In this document: piece after piece, positions 16,671-25,243 of the stretch
Numbering within the stretch: position 1 is the stretch's first letter
Layout of the letters: every line of letters starts with the position of its first letter
Assembly: GCF_027214005.1 (NCBI RefSeq)
Contig: NZ_JAPWGY010000003.1
Span: forward strand, 310,001-374,000
Reading direction: 5' to 3'
Origin: Kiloniella laminariae
GTDB lineage: Bacteria > Pseudomonadota > Alphaproteobacteria > Kiloniellales > Kiloniellaceae
DNA length: 64,000 nt
Notes under the pieces: model-generated
The model's database searches: none
Told to the model about the DNA's origin: nothing
What the model saw: the letters and a program-made list of their open reading frames with translations, nothing else
Made by a program: the position numbers and the translations under genes

Positions 16671-19124
16671 ATGCAACAAAGCCTGTCCTTGTCCGATTAT
16701 ATGCCCGAAGCTGCAAACTGTGGTGATTGCCGGGAAAAAATAAGCAAAGGAATGTCCGCAATCCCTGGTGTTTCGGGCATTGAGGTGACGCGCAACAGTG
16801 TCAGCTGGCAAGGCAGTGACAGACCAAAAGCAGCTGTTCTAAAGTTGTTGGAGGAGATGAAAGACCGGCATCACCACCGGATCTGGTCGGTGCAGGGGAT
16901 GGATTGTCCCAGCTGTGCCAAAGGCATTGAAAAGGCAATCGAACGTCAGTCAGGTGTCCATTCGGGGCGCATTACCTTTGCCAGAGAAAGACTCTCGGTT
17001 GATTTTGATCCGGCTGAAATTTCTCAGGAACAGATCAAAGACGTTGTTACCGGACTTGGCTACAGCCTTGGCGAGATATCGGCAAGGGGAGATCAGCCGT
17101 CTGCCGCTGTTTCCAACAGTTGCTGTGCCTCTTCAGTGGCGGCGACAGGTTGTTCCGGAGCAAAGCAAAGTGGAGCCGATCAACACAGTCACGGTCAGGC
17201 AGATGAAGCGACAGACAAAACCGGTTCAATCATACCTGGACTTTTAAGCGATCCCGCCTGGCGCAAGGTTGTCTCTACCGGGCTGGTTTTACTGATTGCA
17301 GCTGTCATGGCTGAACTGTTGCCCGTGTACTTTGAGGGACAGGAGCGACTTTTCTATAGTGTGGCAGCCCTGTTCGGCTTGTTGCCGATCCTGAAAAATA
17401 CCTTCCGCTCGGTTCGCTTTGGCCAGTACTTCGGAATTCAGACCCTGATGTCTGTTGCCGCAATCGGGGCGCTGGTTATTGGTGAGGCTCTGGAAGCCTC
17501 AATGGTGCTGTTTCTGTTCCTGATTGGTGAGGCCTTGGAAAAACAGGCCGCAAGCAAGGCCCGGGAAGGTATCTCTTTGTTGCTCAACCTGCAGCCCCGC
17601 AAGGCTCGTCTGGTGCACCAGGGTAAAGGGGGTGTTACCGAAGGTCACAGTCACGAAGTCTCGGCTGAAAGTCTGTTGGTTGGGGATGTCATCGAGGTTC
17701 GGCCCGGCGAAAGGTTACCGGCGGATGGTGAAATTCTGGGTGAATTGGCGATTCTGGATGAATCTGCCCTGACCGGAGAGTCGATGCCGCGTAACCGGGA
17801 GAGCGGAGAAACGGCCTTTGCTGGCGCGCTGGTGCTGGAACGGCTGGCTCGTTTCCGCGTTACTTCTGAAGCGGGGGATAACACGCTTGACCGTATTGTG
17901 CGGATGATCGAGGAATCCGAGGCACACAAGGCTCCGGTGGCACGGTTTATTGATCGTTTTTCCAATGTCTATACGCCTGCGATGATGTTGATTTCATTGC
18001 TGGTTGCGGTCGTCCCACCCCTGTTGTTTGGTGGAGACTGGATCAGTTGGATCTATAAGTCTCTGACATTGCTGATTATATCTTGTCCCTGTGCATTGGT
18101 CATTTCGGTCCCTGCAGCTGTGACCTCTTCGCTGGCTGCAGCAGCGCGAAGCGGGTTGCTGATCAAGGGCGGAGCCGCACTGGAAGCTTTGTCCCGGGCG
18201 AAAACCATTGCTTTTGACAAAACAGGGACACTGACTGAAGGGCGTCCCCAGATTACCGATCTGGTTGTTACGCGGGGTGATGAAACAGAGCTTCTGGCGC
18301 TGGTTGCTTCGGTTGAACGAGGATCAAGCCATCCTCTGGCCAAGGCGCTGGTCAGTTATGTGGAAGGCCGGAAGATTACCATTCCAACGGTAGAAGATGC
18401 ACAGACAATTGCTGGAAAAGCGGCCACGGGACGGGTCGGTCAAAGAAATGTTGTCGTGGGATCCCCCAAATATTCTGCCTCTGTTCTGGCTGCCTCGCCC
18501 GAGGTGGTGCATCAACTGGCTGAACTGGAAGAAGCTGGCAAGACTGTGGTTGTGGTTACTGTGGATGAACAGCTTTGTGGCCTGATTGCTCTGCGGGATG
18601 AACCGCGCGCCGCGGCGTTGCCGGTAATCGGGGAACTTTCGGCTCTTGGCTTGAAAACCGTGATGTTGACCGGTGATAACGCGAGGACGGCGAAGGCGCT
18701 TGGCCTGGAGCTGGGTTTAACCGTTCGGGCAGAGCTGTTGCCACAGGATAAACTGACTGAGATTCAGCAGCTATCTCTGGATGGTTCTGTTGTGATGGTC
18801 GGTGATGGTATCAACGATGCCCCGGCACTGAAGATTGCCGAGGTTGGTATCGCTATGGGAGGGGGAACGGATGTGGCCCTGGAGGCCGCGGATATTGCCT
18901 TGATGGAAAACCGGCTTGAAGCGCTTCCGGCTCTGTTGCGCCGGGCCAGGGCGACCATGGCAAACATTCACCAGAATGTAGCTCTGGCGCTGGGCCTCAA
19001 GGGGCTGTTCCTGGTGACGACCCTGCTGGGTATGACAGGCTTGTGGATGGCCGTGGTCGCAGATACTGGTGCAACCGTTCTGGTAACCCTCAATGCCCTG
19101 CGGCTGCTGAACCACAGGGCATAA
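16671..19124 (+). CDS. zntA: P1B-type heavy-metal-exporting ATPase (Zn/Cd/Pb type)
   Basis: This 817-residue inner-membrane pump should export Zn2+, Cd2+ or Pb2+ using ATP. It has a degenerate N-terminal HMA domain (CGDC, 17-20) and a standard one (MDCPSC, about 77-82). A Cys/His-rich linker follows (SNSCCASSV..., HSHGQ, about 148-175). The catalytic parts are SCPCALVIS (Cys472 and Cys474), DKTGTLTEG (Asp516), SSHPLAKAL and MVGDGINDAPAL. The last transmembrane helix has VADTGATVLVTLNALRLL; the Asp there is the mark of the Zn/Cd/Pb subgroup. The operator directly upstream indicates metal-induced expression. The gene ends six bases before the convergent phosphodiesterase stop. Confidence 0.94.
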   Translation: MQQSLSLSDYMPEAANCGDCREKISKGMSAIPGVSGIEVTRNSVSWQGSDRPKAAVLKLLEEMKDRHHHRIWSVQGMDCPSCAKGIEKAIERQSGVHSGRITFARERLSVDFDPAEISQEQIKDVVTGLGYSLGEISARGDQPSAAVSNSCCASSVAATGCSGAKQSGADQHSHGQADEATDKTGSIIPGLLSDPAWRKVVSTGLVLLIAAVMAELLPVYFEGQERLFYSVAALFGLLPILKNTFRSVRFGQYFGIQTLMSVAAIGALVIGEALEASMVLFLFLIGEALEKQAASKAREGISLLLNLQPRKARLVHQGKGGVTEGHSHEVSAESLLVGDVIEVRPGERLPADGEILGELAILDESALTGESMPRNRESGETAFAGALVLERLARFRVTSEAGDNTLDRIVRMIEESEAHKAPVARFIDRFSNVYTPAMMLISLLVAVVPPLLFGGDWISWIYKSLTLLIISCPCALVISVPAAVTSSLAAAARSGLLIKGGAALEALSRAKTIAFDKTGTLTEGRPQITDLVVTRGDETELLALVASVERGSSHPLAKALVSYVEGRKITIPTVEDAQTIAGKAATGRVGQRNVVVGSPKYSASVLAASPEVVHQLAELEEAGKTVVVVTVDEQLCGLIALRDEPRAAALPVIGELSALGLKTVMLTGDNARTAKALGLELGLTVRAELLPQDKLTEIQQLSLDGSVVMVGDGINDAPALKIAEVGIAMGGGTDVALEAADIALMENRLEALPALLRRARATMANIHQNVALALGLKGLFLVTTLLGMTGLWMAVVADTGATVLVTLNALRLLNHRA

Positions 19125-19129
19125 GCGGA

Positions 19130-20068
19130 TCAGGCCCAGCTTTTTATTGAAAGTATTTTCTGTACCGTCTGGTAATGATCGGTGTTGAGCAGGGGGAAAC
19201 CTTGCTGTACTGCCGTTTTATAGAGCCTCGGATCGAGCTGGTCCGGGGCAAGACGGCGATCACCACGCCCCAGATCAAGCAATGCCGGGATATTGTGTTC
19301 CGCAAGGGCAAGTGATGCCCGGATATCTGGCAGATAAAGCCCGGCAAAGCCGATCAGCTGGTCCGGTTTTGCCCCGCTGTCGAGCACGGATTCCAGATCG
19401 GGAAGATCAAGTTCAGGAACAAAGGGGACAAAATAGACCAGATCTGGCGCAAGTTTGAGGAACTTCAAAAGGTTCTTTCGTCCGTAGGCACTGACTATCA
19501 CCCGTGCTTCAGCCTTGTGTTCCCGGATCTTGGCGATCACTTTTTTGGGAGACGCCTCTTTGATATCCAGCCAGAGCAAGGCGCCACGGGATGACCAGAC
19601 GAGGAAATTGTCAAGAGACGGTACACGGCATTTGGTCTGGACCCCTTTGGCATCAAGAAGGTGAAGCCTGTGGATGACTTCGGCAGGGGTTTCCCGTACC
19701 GGGCCTGTTCCGGTCGTGCCGTTGTTGAGGGTTTTATCATGAATACAGAACAGTTCGCCGTCCGAGGAAGTTCTGATATCAATTTCGATGAGTGCGGGGC
19801 CGTTTCTCAGGACTTCATCTGCGCTTTCAAGGGCACATTCCGGCCAGATTCCAGCCGGGGAGTAGCCCGCGCGATGGGCAATGATCAGGGGCTGCTTCAG
19901 GGCAGAAAGCCGGGTATAGCGCGATAGTTCCTTGGGTGAGGAAAACCGGCGGGCAAAGGTCGGAGACAGAACCGAGGCTTCAACCAGATTGAGGATATGG
20001 GGCTTGTCCTCAGCGGGAGAGGAAAAAAGCGTGGTAAGAGAGGTCTTTAAAGAAGAGTTGCGGGACAT
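19130..20068 (-). CDS. Glycerophosphodiester phosphodiesterase
   Basis: This 312-residue enzyme has the GDPD barrel. LIIAHRAGYSPAGIWPECALES holds the catalytic HR and the metal-ligand Glu, in place of the more usual PENT. EIDIRTSSDGELFCIHDKTLNNGTTGTGPV supplies the E-x-D and the second catalytic His. LLWLDIKE is a later metal/sugar strand. It hydrolyses glycerophosphodiesters to glycerol-3-phosphate and an alcohol. I see no signal peptide, so it is probably cytoplasmic like UgpQ, but no ugp transporter is adjacent. A Pho box with a well-placed -10 lies about 50 bases upstream, which points to expression under phosphate starvation. The first 50 residues are an unusual extension. Confidence 0.9.
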   Translation of the reverse strand: MSRNSSLKTSLTTLFSSPAEDKPHILNLVEASVLSPTFARRFSSPKELSRYTRLSALKQPLIIAHRAGYSPAGIWPECALESADEVLRNGPALIEIDIRTSSDGELFCIHDKTLNNGTTGTGPVRETPAEVIHRLHLLDAKGVQTKCRVPSLDNFLVWSSRGALLWLDIKEASPKKVIAKIREHKAEARVIVSAYGRKNLLKFLKLAPDLVYFVPFVPELDLPDLESVLDSGAKPDQLIGFAGLYLPDIRASLALAEHNIPALLDLGRGDRRLAPDQLDPRLYKTAVQQGFPLLNTDHYQTVQKILSIKSWA

Positions 20069-20107
20069 GGTGCTGATCTCTCGTGTGATCGGTCGCTGAT
20101 GCCCGCG

Positions 20108-20141
20108 CTGATAACTGATGTTTGTGACAGTTCTGTCACGA
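20108..20141 (-). promoter_or_regulatory. Predicted PhoB-dependent promoter of the glycerophosphodiesterase gene
   Basis: On the - strand TCGTGAC (20135-20141) and CTGTCAC (20124-20130) are 11 bases apart, the Pho-box repeat spacing. Exactly ten bases later comes TATCAG (20108-20113) as a -10. The start codon is at 20068. The core is also a 7-2-7 palindrome (GTGACAG, CTGTCAC), so another dimeric regulator is possible. Confidence 0.6.
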
Positions 20142-20164
20142 TCACTATGACGAAACAGTGAAAC

Positions 20165-20995
20165 TCAGCTTTTTTCCATATGGAGGTATTTGTCCAGTTG
20201 CTCGAAGACCAGTTGTAATCTGGCTTCGGGGGATGGAGGGTTTTGGGGATCAATCAGCGGTTCGCAGAGAGGATCGAGAGCTGCATTCTGGAATTCTAGT
20301 GAAAGGCTCAGGCGCGGGCCCTGTGCTGCACGATGGCTCCGTCCGCCCCAATGATAGAGGTCCTGTCGCCATCCAAGCAGTGAGCCTGCTTTTGCCGGGA
20401 GGGCGAGAGCATCCTGAAGCCGGATCTGGCTAGAATCAGTCAGAGGCGGTTTATAAGTGCTTTCACAGCCTTTGGGCAAAATCGACATACAGCCGTTTTG
20501 CAAGGTCGCATCGGTCAAAGGAAGCCACAGGCTGAGAGAGACCAGCATTTCCTGTCCATAGAGCTTGATGACCGATTGGTCGGCGCTGTCGCGATGCGGG
20601 GGCCAGCCGGCTCCTTTTCCGGCTTCGATATACCAGGCCCAGAAATGCGGGAGTATCCGGTAGTTATCACCCAGATAATTGGAGAGAAGAGGCTTTGCCC
20701 GGTGAAAAAGTTCCCAGACTTCGTCATAGAGATAGATAAATGCCTGGGGCAGGTTCTTGTGCTGAAGGCGTGTCATCGCCTGACGCAGGGGGGCAAGCTC
20801 AATTTCCGGGTAAAGTTCGGGGCAAGAAAGATAACCGTCTTGCCAGAGTGTGTCAGAAGTCTGTTCCAGGCAGAGAGCATCAATTCCCGGCAAAGAGGGG
20901 TTTTTCTTTGGGGTCGCCGTAATCGAAAGTTCTGGATTTAGCCTGCGCCAGAACCCCAGATCCTTACATTCGGGTGGGAGAGAGCCGGAGGACAT
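20165..20995 (-). CDS. Phytanoyl-CoA dioxygenase-like 2OG-Fe(II) oxygenase
   Basis: This 276-residue protein has the facial-triad pattern of 2-oxoglutarate-dependent oxygenases: WPPHRDSADQ (His134, Asp136), LYHWGG (His215) and GPRLSLSLEF (Arg228, which would bind 2-oxoglutarate). Strands between them (MLVSLSLWLPLTDATLQNGCMSILPKG) are typical of the PhyH family. Its substrate is unknown; relatives hydroxylate lipids, amino acids or secondary metabolites. It starts 12 bases after the stop of the small gene at 21008, so the two are probably co-transcribed. Confidence 0.8.
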   Translation of the reverse strand: MSSGSLPPECKDLGFWRRLNPELSITATPKKNPSLPGIDALCLEQTSDTLWQDGYLSCPELYPEIELAPLRQAMTRLQHKNLPQAFIYLYDEVWELFHRAKPLLSNYLGDNYRILPHFWAWYIEAGKGAGWPPHRDSADQSVIKLYGQEMLVSLSLWLPLTDATLQNGCMSILPKGCESTYKPPLTDSSQIRLQDALALPAKAGSLLGWRQDLYHWGGRSHRAAQGPRLSLSLEFQNAALDPLCEPLIDPQNPPSPEARLQLVFEQLDKYLHMEKS

Positions 20996-21007
20996 GGAAA
21001 GAGTGGC

Positions 21008-21364
21008 TCAGTTGGAGTGAAAAGTTTTGAGGTTACGGGCCAGACTGGCGTCAAGAATGGCACCAGCCATGGCTCTGGCTGTATCGGTCAGGAACTTTCC
21101 GTCATCAGCCTTGGGACCCTTGAGCTTTTCAAGAACATAGTCCTCTGGCAGATCAGGAATTTTCGCGGCGATAACATCCGGGTGACTTTTGAGTTCCTCG
21201 ATCAGCGCGATACAGCCAAGCCATTTGCGCACCAGGGTCTCGATCACCCGGTTTCTGTCTTCGGCGATAAAGTTGAGTTTATCCCGATCCGAAAGTTCGG
21301 AAAAGCCTGCTTTCTTGGCGGCTTGTGACAGGATGATTTCAGCAGCTTTTTCCAGATTGATCAT
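21008..21364 (-). CDS. Small conserved-looking protein of unknown function
   Basis: The 118-residue product is hydrophilic and mostly helical (NLEKAAEIILSQAAKKAGFSELSDRDKLNFIAEDRNRVIETLVRKWLGC...). It has a pattern of charged residues on helices, no signal peptide and no transmembrane segment. The single Cys is in a hydrophobic helix (WLGCIALIEEL). I do not recognise the family. It lies 12 bases upstream of the PhyH-like oxygenase gene in the same direction and is likely expressed with it. Confidence 0.6.
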   Translation of the reverse strand: MINLEKAAEIILSQAAKKAGFSELSDRDKLNFIAEDRNRVIETLVRKWLGCIALIEELKSHPDVIAAKIPDLPEDYVLEKLKGPKADDGKFLTDTARAMAGAILDASLARNLKTFHSN

Positions 21365-21490
21365 GATTTCCCTCTTTTATGGTCTTTTCACAGAAAGCCT
21401 GCGCCAAAGCAATCTCAATAAAACGGGTTCGCGAAAGTTAATGCCAAACACAAAGTTAATGCCAGACACAATGGTTTCTTCTGTGGCTGG

Positions 21491-22015
21491 TCAGCTATGG
21501 GTAGAAAGGTGCCGAAAAGTAGGAAAGGAGCCATCGCTGGAACTGAGAGAATAGCAGTAGGTCATGAAAAAATCCGGCACAGCTGCAGCCGTTTTGTCGG
21601 TACGGGTAAAGGGGAGCATGAGGCGCAGGTATTCGAAGGTTTGCGGGTCCTGAGAATATCTGACATGCCAGAGATGGGGTTCTGCTGCCTCGAGGGTGAT
21701 TTTGAATTCCTGGAAATGGTTCTGGTAAACTTCTGCGGGGGTGCCGTCGAGGATGCTCAGGCTGTGCAGATCTTCATTGGAGGTTGCAGAAATTTCCGTG
21801 CCATCAAGCCGATAGATAAAATCCAGTGGCTCCCGCAGGACTTCTATAACGCAGATACGCCCGAGGTGCGTTTTAAAATCAACCGGGTCCATTTTACTTT
21901 TTAACGGCAGTCTGTCTCCGGCCCGGTAGCGGTTCCATAGCTCCAGCAACGTCTGGATCTCCTGGGGACCACGATCCAGATCGGCCAAGGCTGCATGGTA
22001 GTTGTAATCTGTCAT
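21491..22015 (-). CDS. PAS-domain protein (PAS_5 / DUF1488-like family)
   Basis: This 174-residue protein resembles the alphaproteobacterial PAS_5 family: LLELWNRYRAGDRLPLKSKMDPVDFKTHLGRICVIEVLREPLDFIYRLDGTEI is the opening pattern (W...R..G.LP.R.D.DP.....L..I.L.D......DF.YRL.G). The usual following block, in which a residue after the Gly aligns the visitor molecule pocket, is recognisable (EVYQNHFQEFKITLEAAEPHLWHVRY). Many genomes carry several copies. They are thought to be small-molecule sensors, but ligand and output are unknown. No partner kinase is adjacent. Confidence 0.7.
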   Translation of the reverse strand: MTDYNYHAALADLDRGPQEIQTLLELWNRYRAGDRLPLKSKMDPVDFKTHLGRICVIEVLREPLDFIYRLDGTEISATSNEDLHSLSILDGTPAEVYQNHFQEFKITLEAAEPHLWHVRYSQDPQTFEYLRLMLPFTRTDKTAAAVPDFFMTYCYSLSSSDGSFPTFRHLSTHS

Positions 22016-22196
22016 TGAACGTTTTAAATGTACTGATTGTCAGGTGAAACAAACTTGTTGTCGATTTTCCCGATTAGAAAAAGCGATTCGATCAATCATC
22101 AACAGCAAGTATAGAGAAAAGCCCTTACTGATTTCTGAACAGTTCCGGTATTCGTTGCCAAAAATATCATGCGCTTGCAGGTAAGACCCCGTTTGA

Positions 22197-23432
22197 TCAG
22201 CCAAGCAGATAAGACAAAAGTGTGTTCAGTCTTATTCTTCCGGCGGAAGTTGCCCGGATATGGCTATCCGTTTTGACAAGCAAACCTTCCTCACCGAGGG
22301 CGGCCAAACGGGAAGCAGGGAGCAGTTGTTCCAGATTCTGCCCTGTTTCCAGCCGGATTTCAGCAAGAGAAATTCCTTCTTTCAGGCGCAGGCCCATCAT
22401 GATCATTTCTTCAAATCGTTCCTGATCCGAAACTATATCGAAGTTCCGGGTGGCATGAGCAGCCTGTTCCACTGTCTCCAGCCAGATTTCCGGCGCACGG
22501 TGTTGACGGGTGGCCAGCTTCTCTGTCGGGTTGCCGGATCCGGAGGATGCCTCTCCGGGGTTGAGCGTCAGGCGGCCATGAGCACCGGGGCCGATCCCGA
22601 TATAGTCGCCATATCGCCAATAAGTCAGGTTGTGACGGCTTTCTTCTCCGGGGCGGGCATAGTTTGACACCTCGTACCCGGGCAGGCCCTTTTCCGCCAT
22701 GATTTCATTGGTCAATTCATACAGTTCTGCAGCTTTATCCTGATCAAGCTCTTTCAACTCACCCCGTCGCCTTGCGGCGTGAAAGACAGTGTTTTCCTCT
22801 ATCGTCAGCTGGTAGAGCGACAGATGGCCTGTGCCTTCACCAAGGGCGCGTTCAAGCTCTCGCTTCCAGGTATTGCGATCCTGTTCGGGACGCGCATAGA
22901 TCAGATCAAAAGAAAAGCGTTCAAAGTTTTTGCGGGCAACATCAATCGCAGCCAGGGCTTCACTGGCAGAGTGTTCCCGACCGAGAAACTTTAAATCTTC
23001 GTCATTGAGGGACTGGATGCCCAGAGAAACACGATTGACACCGGCCTGGCTGAAGGCGGCAAATTTACCGGCTTCGACCGAGGTCGGATTGGCTTCAAGG
23101 GTGATTTCGAGATCATTTCTCGTGGGCCAGAGCTGACGGATACGGTTGATCAGTGCAGCGACGGTTTCTGGTGCCATAAGGGAAGGTGTGCCGCCGCCAA
23201 AAAAAACAGAACTGACGATCCGGCCTTCGCCGCCACGCTGCTTCAGCAGTTCGGCATAGTGATTGAGTTCCTGCAGGAGCGCTGCCCGCCAGCGGCTTTG
23301 TGAGACATCCTCGCGGACATGGCTGTTAAAGTCGCAATAGGGGCATTTTTTGAGACAGAAGGGCCAATGGATATAGATCCCGAAACCACGTTTTGCTGCT
23401 GCAGGGACTGTGCCTGAGTTTGTTTGTTGCAT
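22197..23432 (-). CDS. hemW: Heme chaperone HemW (radical SAM)
   Basis: This 411-residue protein is HemW, long annotated as oxygen-independent coproporphyrinogen oxidase-like. The radical SAM motif is GIYIHWPFCLKKCPYCDF (Cys26, Cys30, Cys33 for the 4Fe-4S cluster). It is followed by VFFGGGTPSLM, ITLEANPTSVEA and RVSLGIQSLND. The C-terminal HemW domain includes GYEVSNYARPGEESRHNLTYWRYGDYIGIGPGAHGR. The fourth Cys of true HemN (CxxxCxxCxC) is replaced by Phe, as expected for HemW, which binds and delivers heme. It follows rph and rdgB in the conserved order, but a repeat element separates it from rdgB. Confidence 0.95.
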   Translation of the reverse strand: MQQTNSGTVPAAAKRGFGIYIHWPFCLKKCPYCDFNSHVREDVSQSRWRAALLQELNHYAELLKQRGGEGRIVSSVFFGGGTPSLMAPETVAALINRIRQLWPTRNDLEITLEANPTSVEAGKFAAFSQAGVNRVSLGIQSLNDEDLKFLGREHSASEALAAIDVARKNFERFSFDLIYARPEQDRNTWKRELERALGEGTGHLSLYQLTIEENTVFHAARRRGELKELDQDKAAELYELTNEIMAEKGLPGYEVSNYARPGEESRHNLTYWRYGDYIGIGPGAHGRLTLNPGEASSGSGNPTEKLATRQHRAPEIWLETVEQAAHATRNFDIVSDQERFEEMIMMGLRLKEGISLAEIRLETGQNLEQLLPASRLAALGEEGLLVKTDSHIRATSAGRIRLNTLLSYLLG

Positions 23433-23457
23433 CTATCACTTCATCCGGTGAAGTCAC

Positions 23458-23625
23458 TCGTGGTTCGATTCCAACATTTGTATCCCCCACTGGCAAGTTC
23501 AGGTGCAAATGTTGGAATCAAAGAACCACTAGCTAACTATTTGTTTCTAGTGGAGCTTCTGAATTTGATATTTGAAAACGAACCCGGCCGCGGAATGGAT
23601 TCAAATGTCAAATTCGCTCTACTAG
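23458..23625. repeat. Double-hairpin repeat element (MITE/REP-like) between rdgB and hemW
   Basis: Two long imperfect inverted repeats sit side by side. The first has arms 23458-23480 and 23506-23532, sharing GATTCCAACATTTG and GTGGTTC with a three-base insertion, around a 25-base spacer. The second has arms 23548-23576 and 23600-23625, sharing GAGC and GAATTTGAYATTTGAA with a four-base insertion, around a 23-base spacer. CTAG or CTCG occurs at the outer end of each hairpin and on both sides of the link. No reading frame of note is present. This looks like a non-autonomous mobile or REPIN-type repeat. Confidence 0.7.
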
Positions 23626-23690
23626 ACCTAATGGCGGACACCCTCTTGGGTGACTTCAGTTTAGCACAGACTTGTATAACAGGTTTATCG

Positions 23691-23707
23691 AGCAGAACTC
23701 TTCTGCT
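23691..23707. terminator. Hairpin just downstream of rdgB
   Basis: AGCAGAA and TTCTGCT form a seven-base perfect stem around CTC, 18 bases past the rdgB stop on the - strand. No strong T-run follows, so termination would be weak. Confidence 0.4.
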
Positions 23708-23724
23708 TGTCAGGCTATGAATTG

Positions 23725-24348
23725 TCAGGCCTTGAATTTTTGTTCGACGAGCAGGGCAAAGGCCCGGGCCCGATGGCTCATGGAGTGTTTGCGAGCCGGG
23801 TCCATTTCGCCAAATGTAATGCTTTCCCCTTCAGCCTGAAAGATCGGGTCATAGCCAAAGCCCTGATTGCCGCGCGCGGGATGCACGATGGTGCCATCTA
23901 CACGCCCCTCAAAGACTTCGGTTGATCCATCTGGCCAGGCGAGGCAAAGCGCACAGATGAAGTAGGCCGCCCGATTGCTGTCACCCTTTGCTGCAGCAGC
24001 GGCAAGAGCCTGCTCTACCGAGGTCATGGCCAGAGAAAAATCCTTGGTCGGACCAGCCCAGCGGGCGGAGTAAATTCCGGGGTCACCGTTCAGGGCGACG
24101 ACGGCGAGTCCACTGTCGTCAGAAAGAGCGGGATAGCCAGATCCTTTTGCTGCTGCCAAGGCCTTGATCCGGGCATTGGCAGCAAAGCTGTCACCATCTT
24201 CGACAGGTTCTGGCAGACCAAGATCGCCCGCCGAGACAACATCAATGCCATAAGGCGCGAGTAATTCGGCAATTTCGCGCAGTTTTCCGGCGTTATGGGT
24301 CGCAAGAACCAGTTTATCGCTGTTCAGAGGCCGGTTATGTGTTGGCAT
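23725..24348 (-). CDS. rdgB: XTP/dITP diphosphatase (house-cleaning NTPase)
   Basis: RdgB hydrolyses non-canonical purine triphosphates such as dITP and XTP to the monophosphates. The 207-residue product starts with [21 protein letters not shown] (the T/SxNxxK substrate loop). It then shows [37 protein letters not shown] (metal-binding Asp pair), GFGYDPIF and a C-terminal [10 protein letters not shown] 24348 has AGGGGAA seven bases before it and is preferred over the in-frame upstream 24375. It lies 71 bases after rph in the same direction. Confidence 0.96.
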   Translation of the reverse strand: MPTHNRPLNSDKLVLATHNAGKLREIAELLAPYGIDVVSAGDLGLPEPVEDGDSFAANARIKALAAAKGSGYPALSDDSGLAVVALNGDPGIYSARWAGPTKDFSLAMTSVEQALAAAAAKGDSNRAAYFICALCLAWPDGSTEVFEGRVDGTIVHPARGNQGFGYDPIFQAEGESITFGEMDPARKHSMSHRARAFALLVEQKFKA

Positions 24349-24419
24349 GTTGTTTCCCCTTTGTAAGCAGGACACTGATCAAGACGGCTGGTCTAGATCA
24401 GTGTCCTGTTTTATGAGAA

Positions 24420-25139
24420 CTATCCTTGGCTGATCGCCTGTTTTTGAAGGATCACCAGTTCAGCAATGCCTTTTTCGGCCAGATCCAGCAGGCTGTTGAA
24501 TTCATTGCGAGAGAAGGGTTTTTCTTCGGCTGTTCCCTGGATCTCGACAACGCCGAGGTTTCCGGTCAGGACAAAGTTTGCGTCGGCCTGGGCATTGGAG
24601 TCTTCAGGATAGTCCAGATCCAGCACCGGTGTGCCTTCGAAGATGCCACAGGAAATGGCAGCAACGTGATCAGTAAGGGGGATTGAGTCGATCATGCCGA
24701 TTTTCTGCATGTGCTGGAAAGCCAGATGCAGGGCGATAAAGCCGCCGGTGATAGAAGCTGTACGGGTACCACCGTCTGCCTGTAGTACATCGCAATCAAC
24801 CTTGATCTGACGCTCGCCAAAACCACCCATATCGGCCACTGCCCGAAGGGAACGTCCGATCAATCGCTGGATTTCCTGGGTTCTACCCGATTGTTTGCCC
24901 TTGGCAGCTTCGCGGGGGGAACGGCTGTGGGTCGCACGGGGGAGCATGCCGTATTCAGCTGTGATCCAACCTTTGCCGGTATTACGCAACCAGGGGGGCG
25001 TGCCGTCTTCGACAGAAGCTGTACAGAGAACATGTGTGTCCCCGAATTTGATCAGACAGGAGCCTTCAGCATGTTTGCTGAAGTTGGTTTCGATGGAGAC
25101 CTGACGCATCTGGTCTGGGTTCCGGCCTGATGGACGCAT
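24420..25139 (-). CDS. rph: Ribonuclease PH
   Basis: RNase PH trims the 3' ends of tRNA precursors by phosphorolysis. The 239-residue protein starts [27 protein letters not shown] and carries [40 protein letters not shown] and [22 protein letters not shown], all diagnostic. ATG 25139 has GAGGG seven bases upstream; an open frame continues to 25247 but has no family similarity. In many alphaproteobacteria rph is divergent from hrcA; here about 4.5 kb (MFS, SufR-like, ornithine decarboxylase) lies between them. Confidence 0.97.
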   Translation of the reverse strand: MRPSGRNPDQMRQVSIETNFSKHAEGSCLIKFGDTHVLCTASVEDGTPPWLRNTGKGWITAEYGMLPRATHSRSPREAAKGKQSGRTQEIQRLIGRSLRAVADMGGFGERQIKVDCDVLQADGGTRTASITGGFIALHLAFQHMQKIGMIDSIPLTDHVAAISCGIFEGTPVLDLDYPEDSNAQADANFVLTGNLGVVEIQGTAEEKPFSRNEFNSLLDLAEKGIAELVILQKQAISQG

Positions 25140-25243
25140 AGCGATGCCCTCAATTGGTGATTGGTAAGATTGAGCGGAAGCTACCCCATGCAACCCTCTG
25201 CGTCCAGTCCCGGTGCGTTTACCCGGATTATCCCCTGACAGGG

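Noticed and set aside
23437-23480. A tRNA-like T-arm (GGTTCGATTCC) in the leader of hemW
   Set aside because: The stem is not closed, there is no acceptor or anticodon arm, and the same bases form one arm of the long inverted repeat.
23424-23720. A 98-codon open frame
   Set aside because: It is made of the hairpin repeat and has no ribosome-binding site or recognisable protein pattern.
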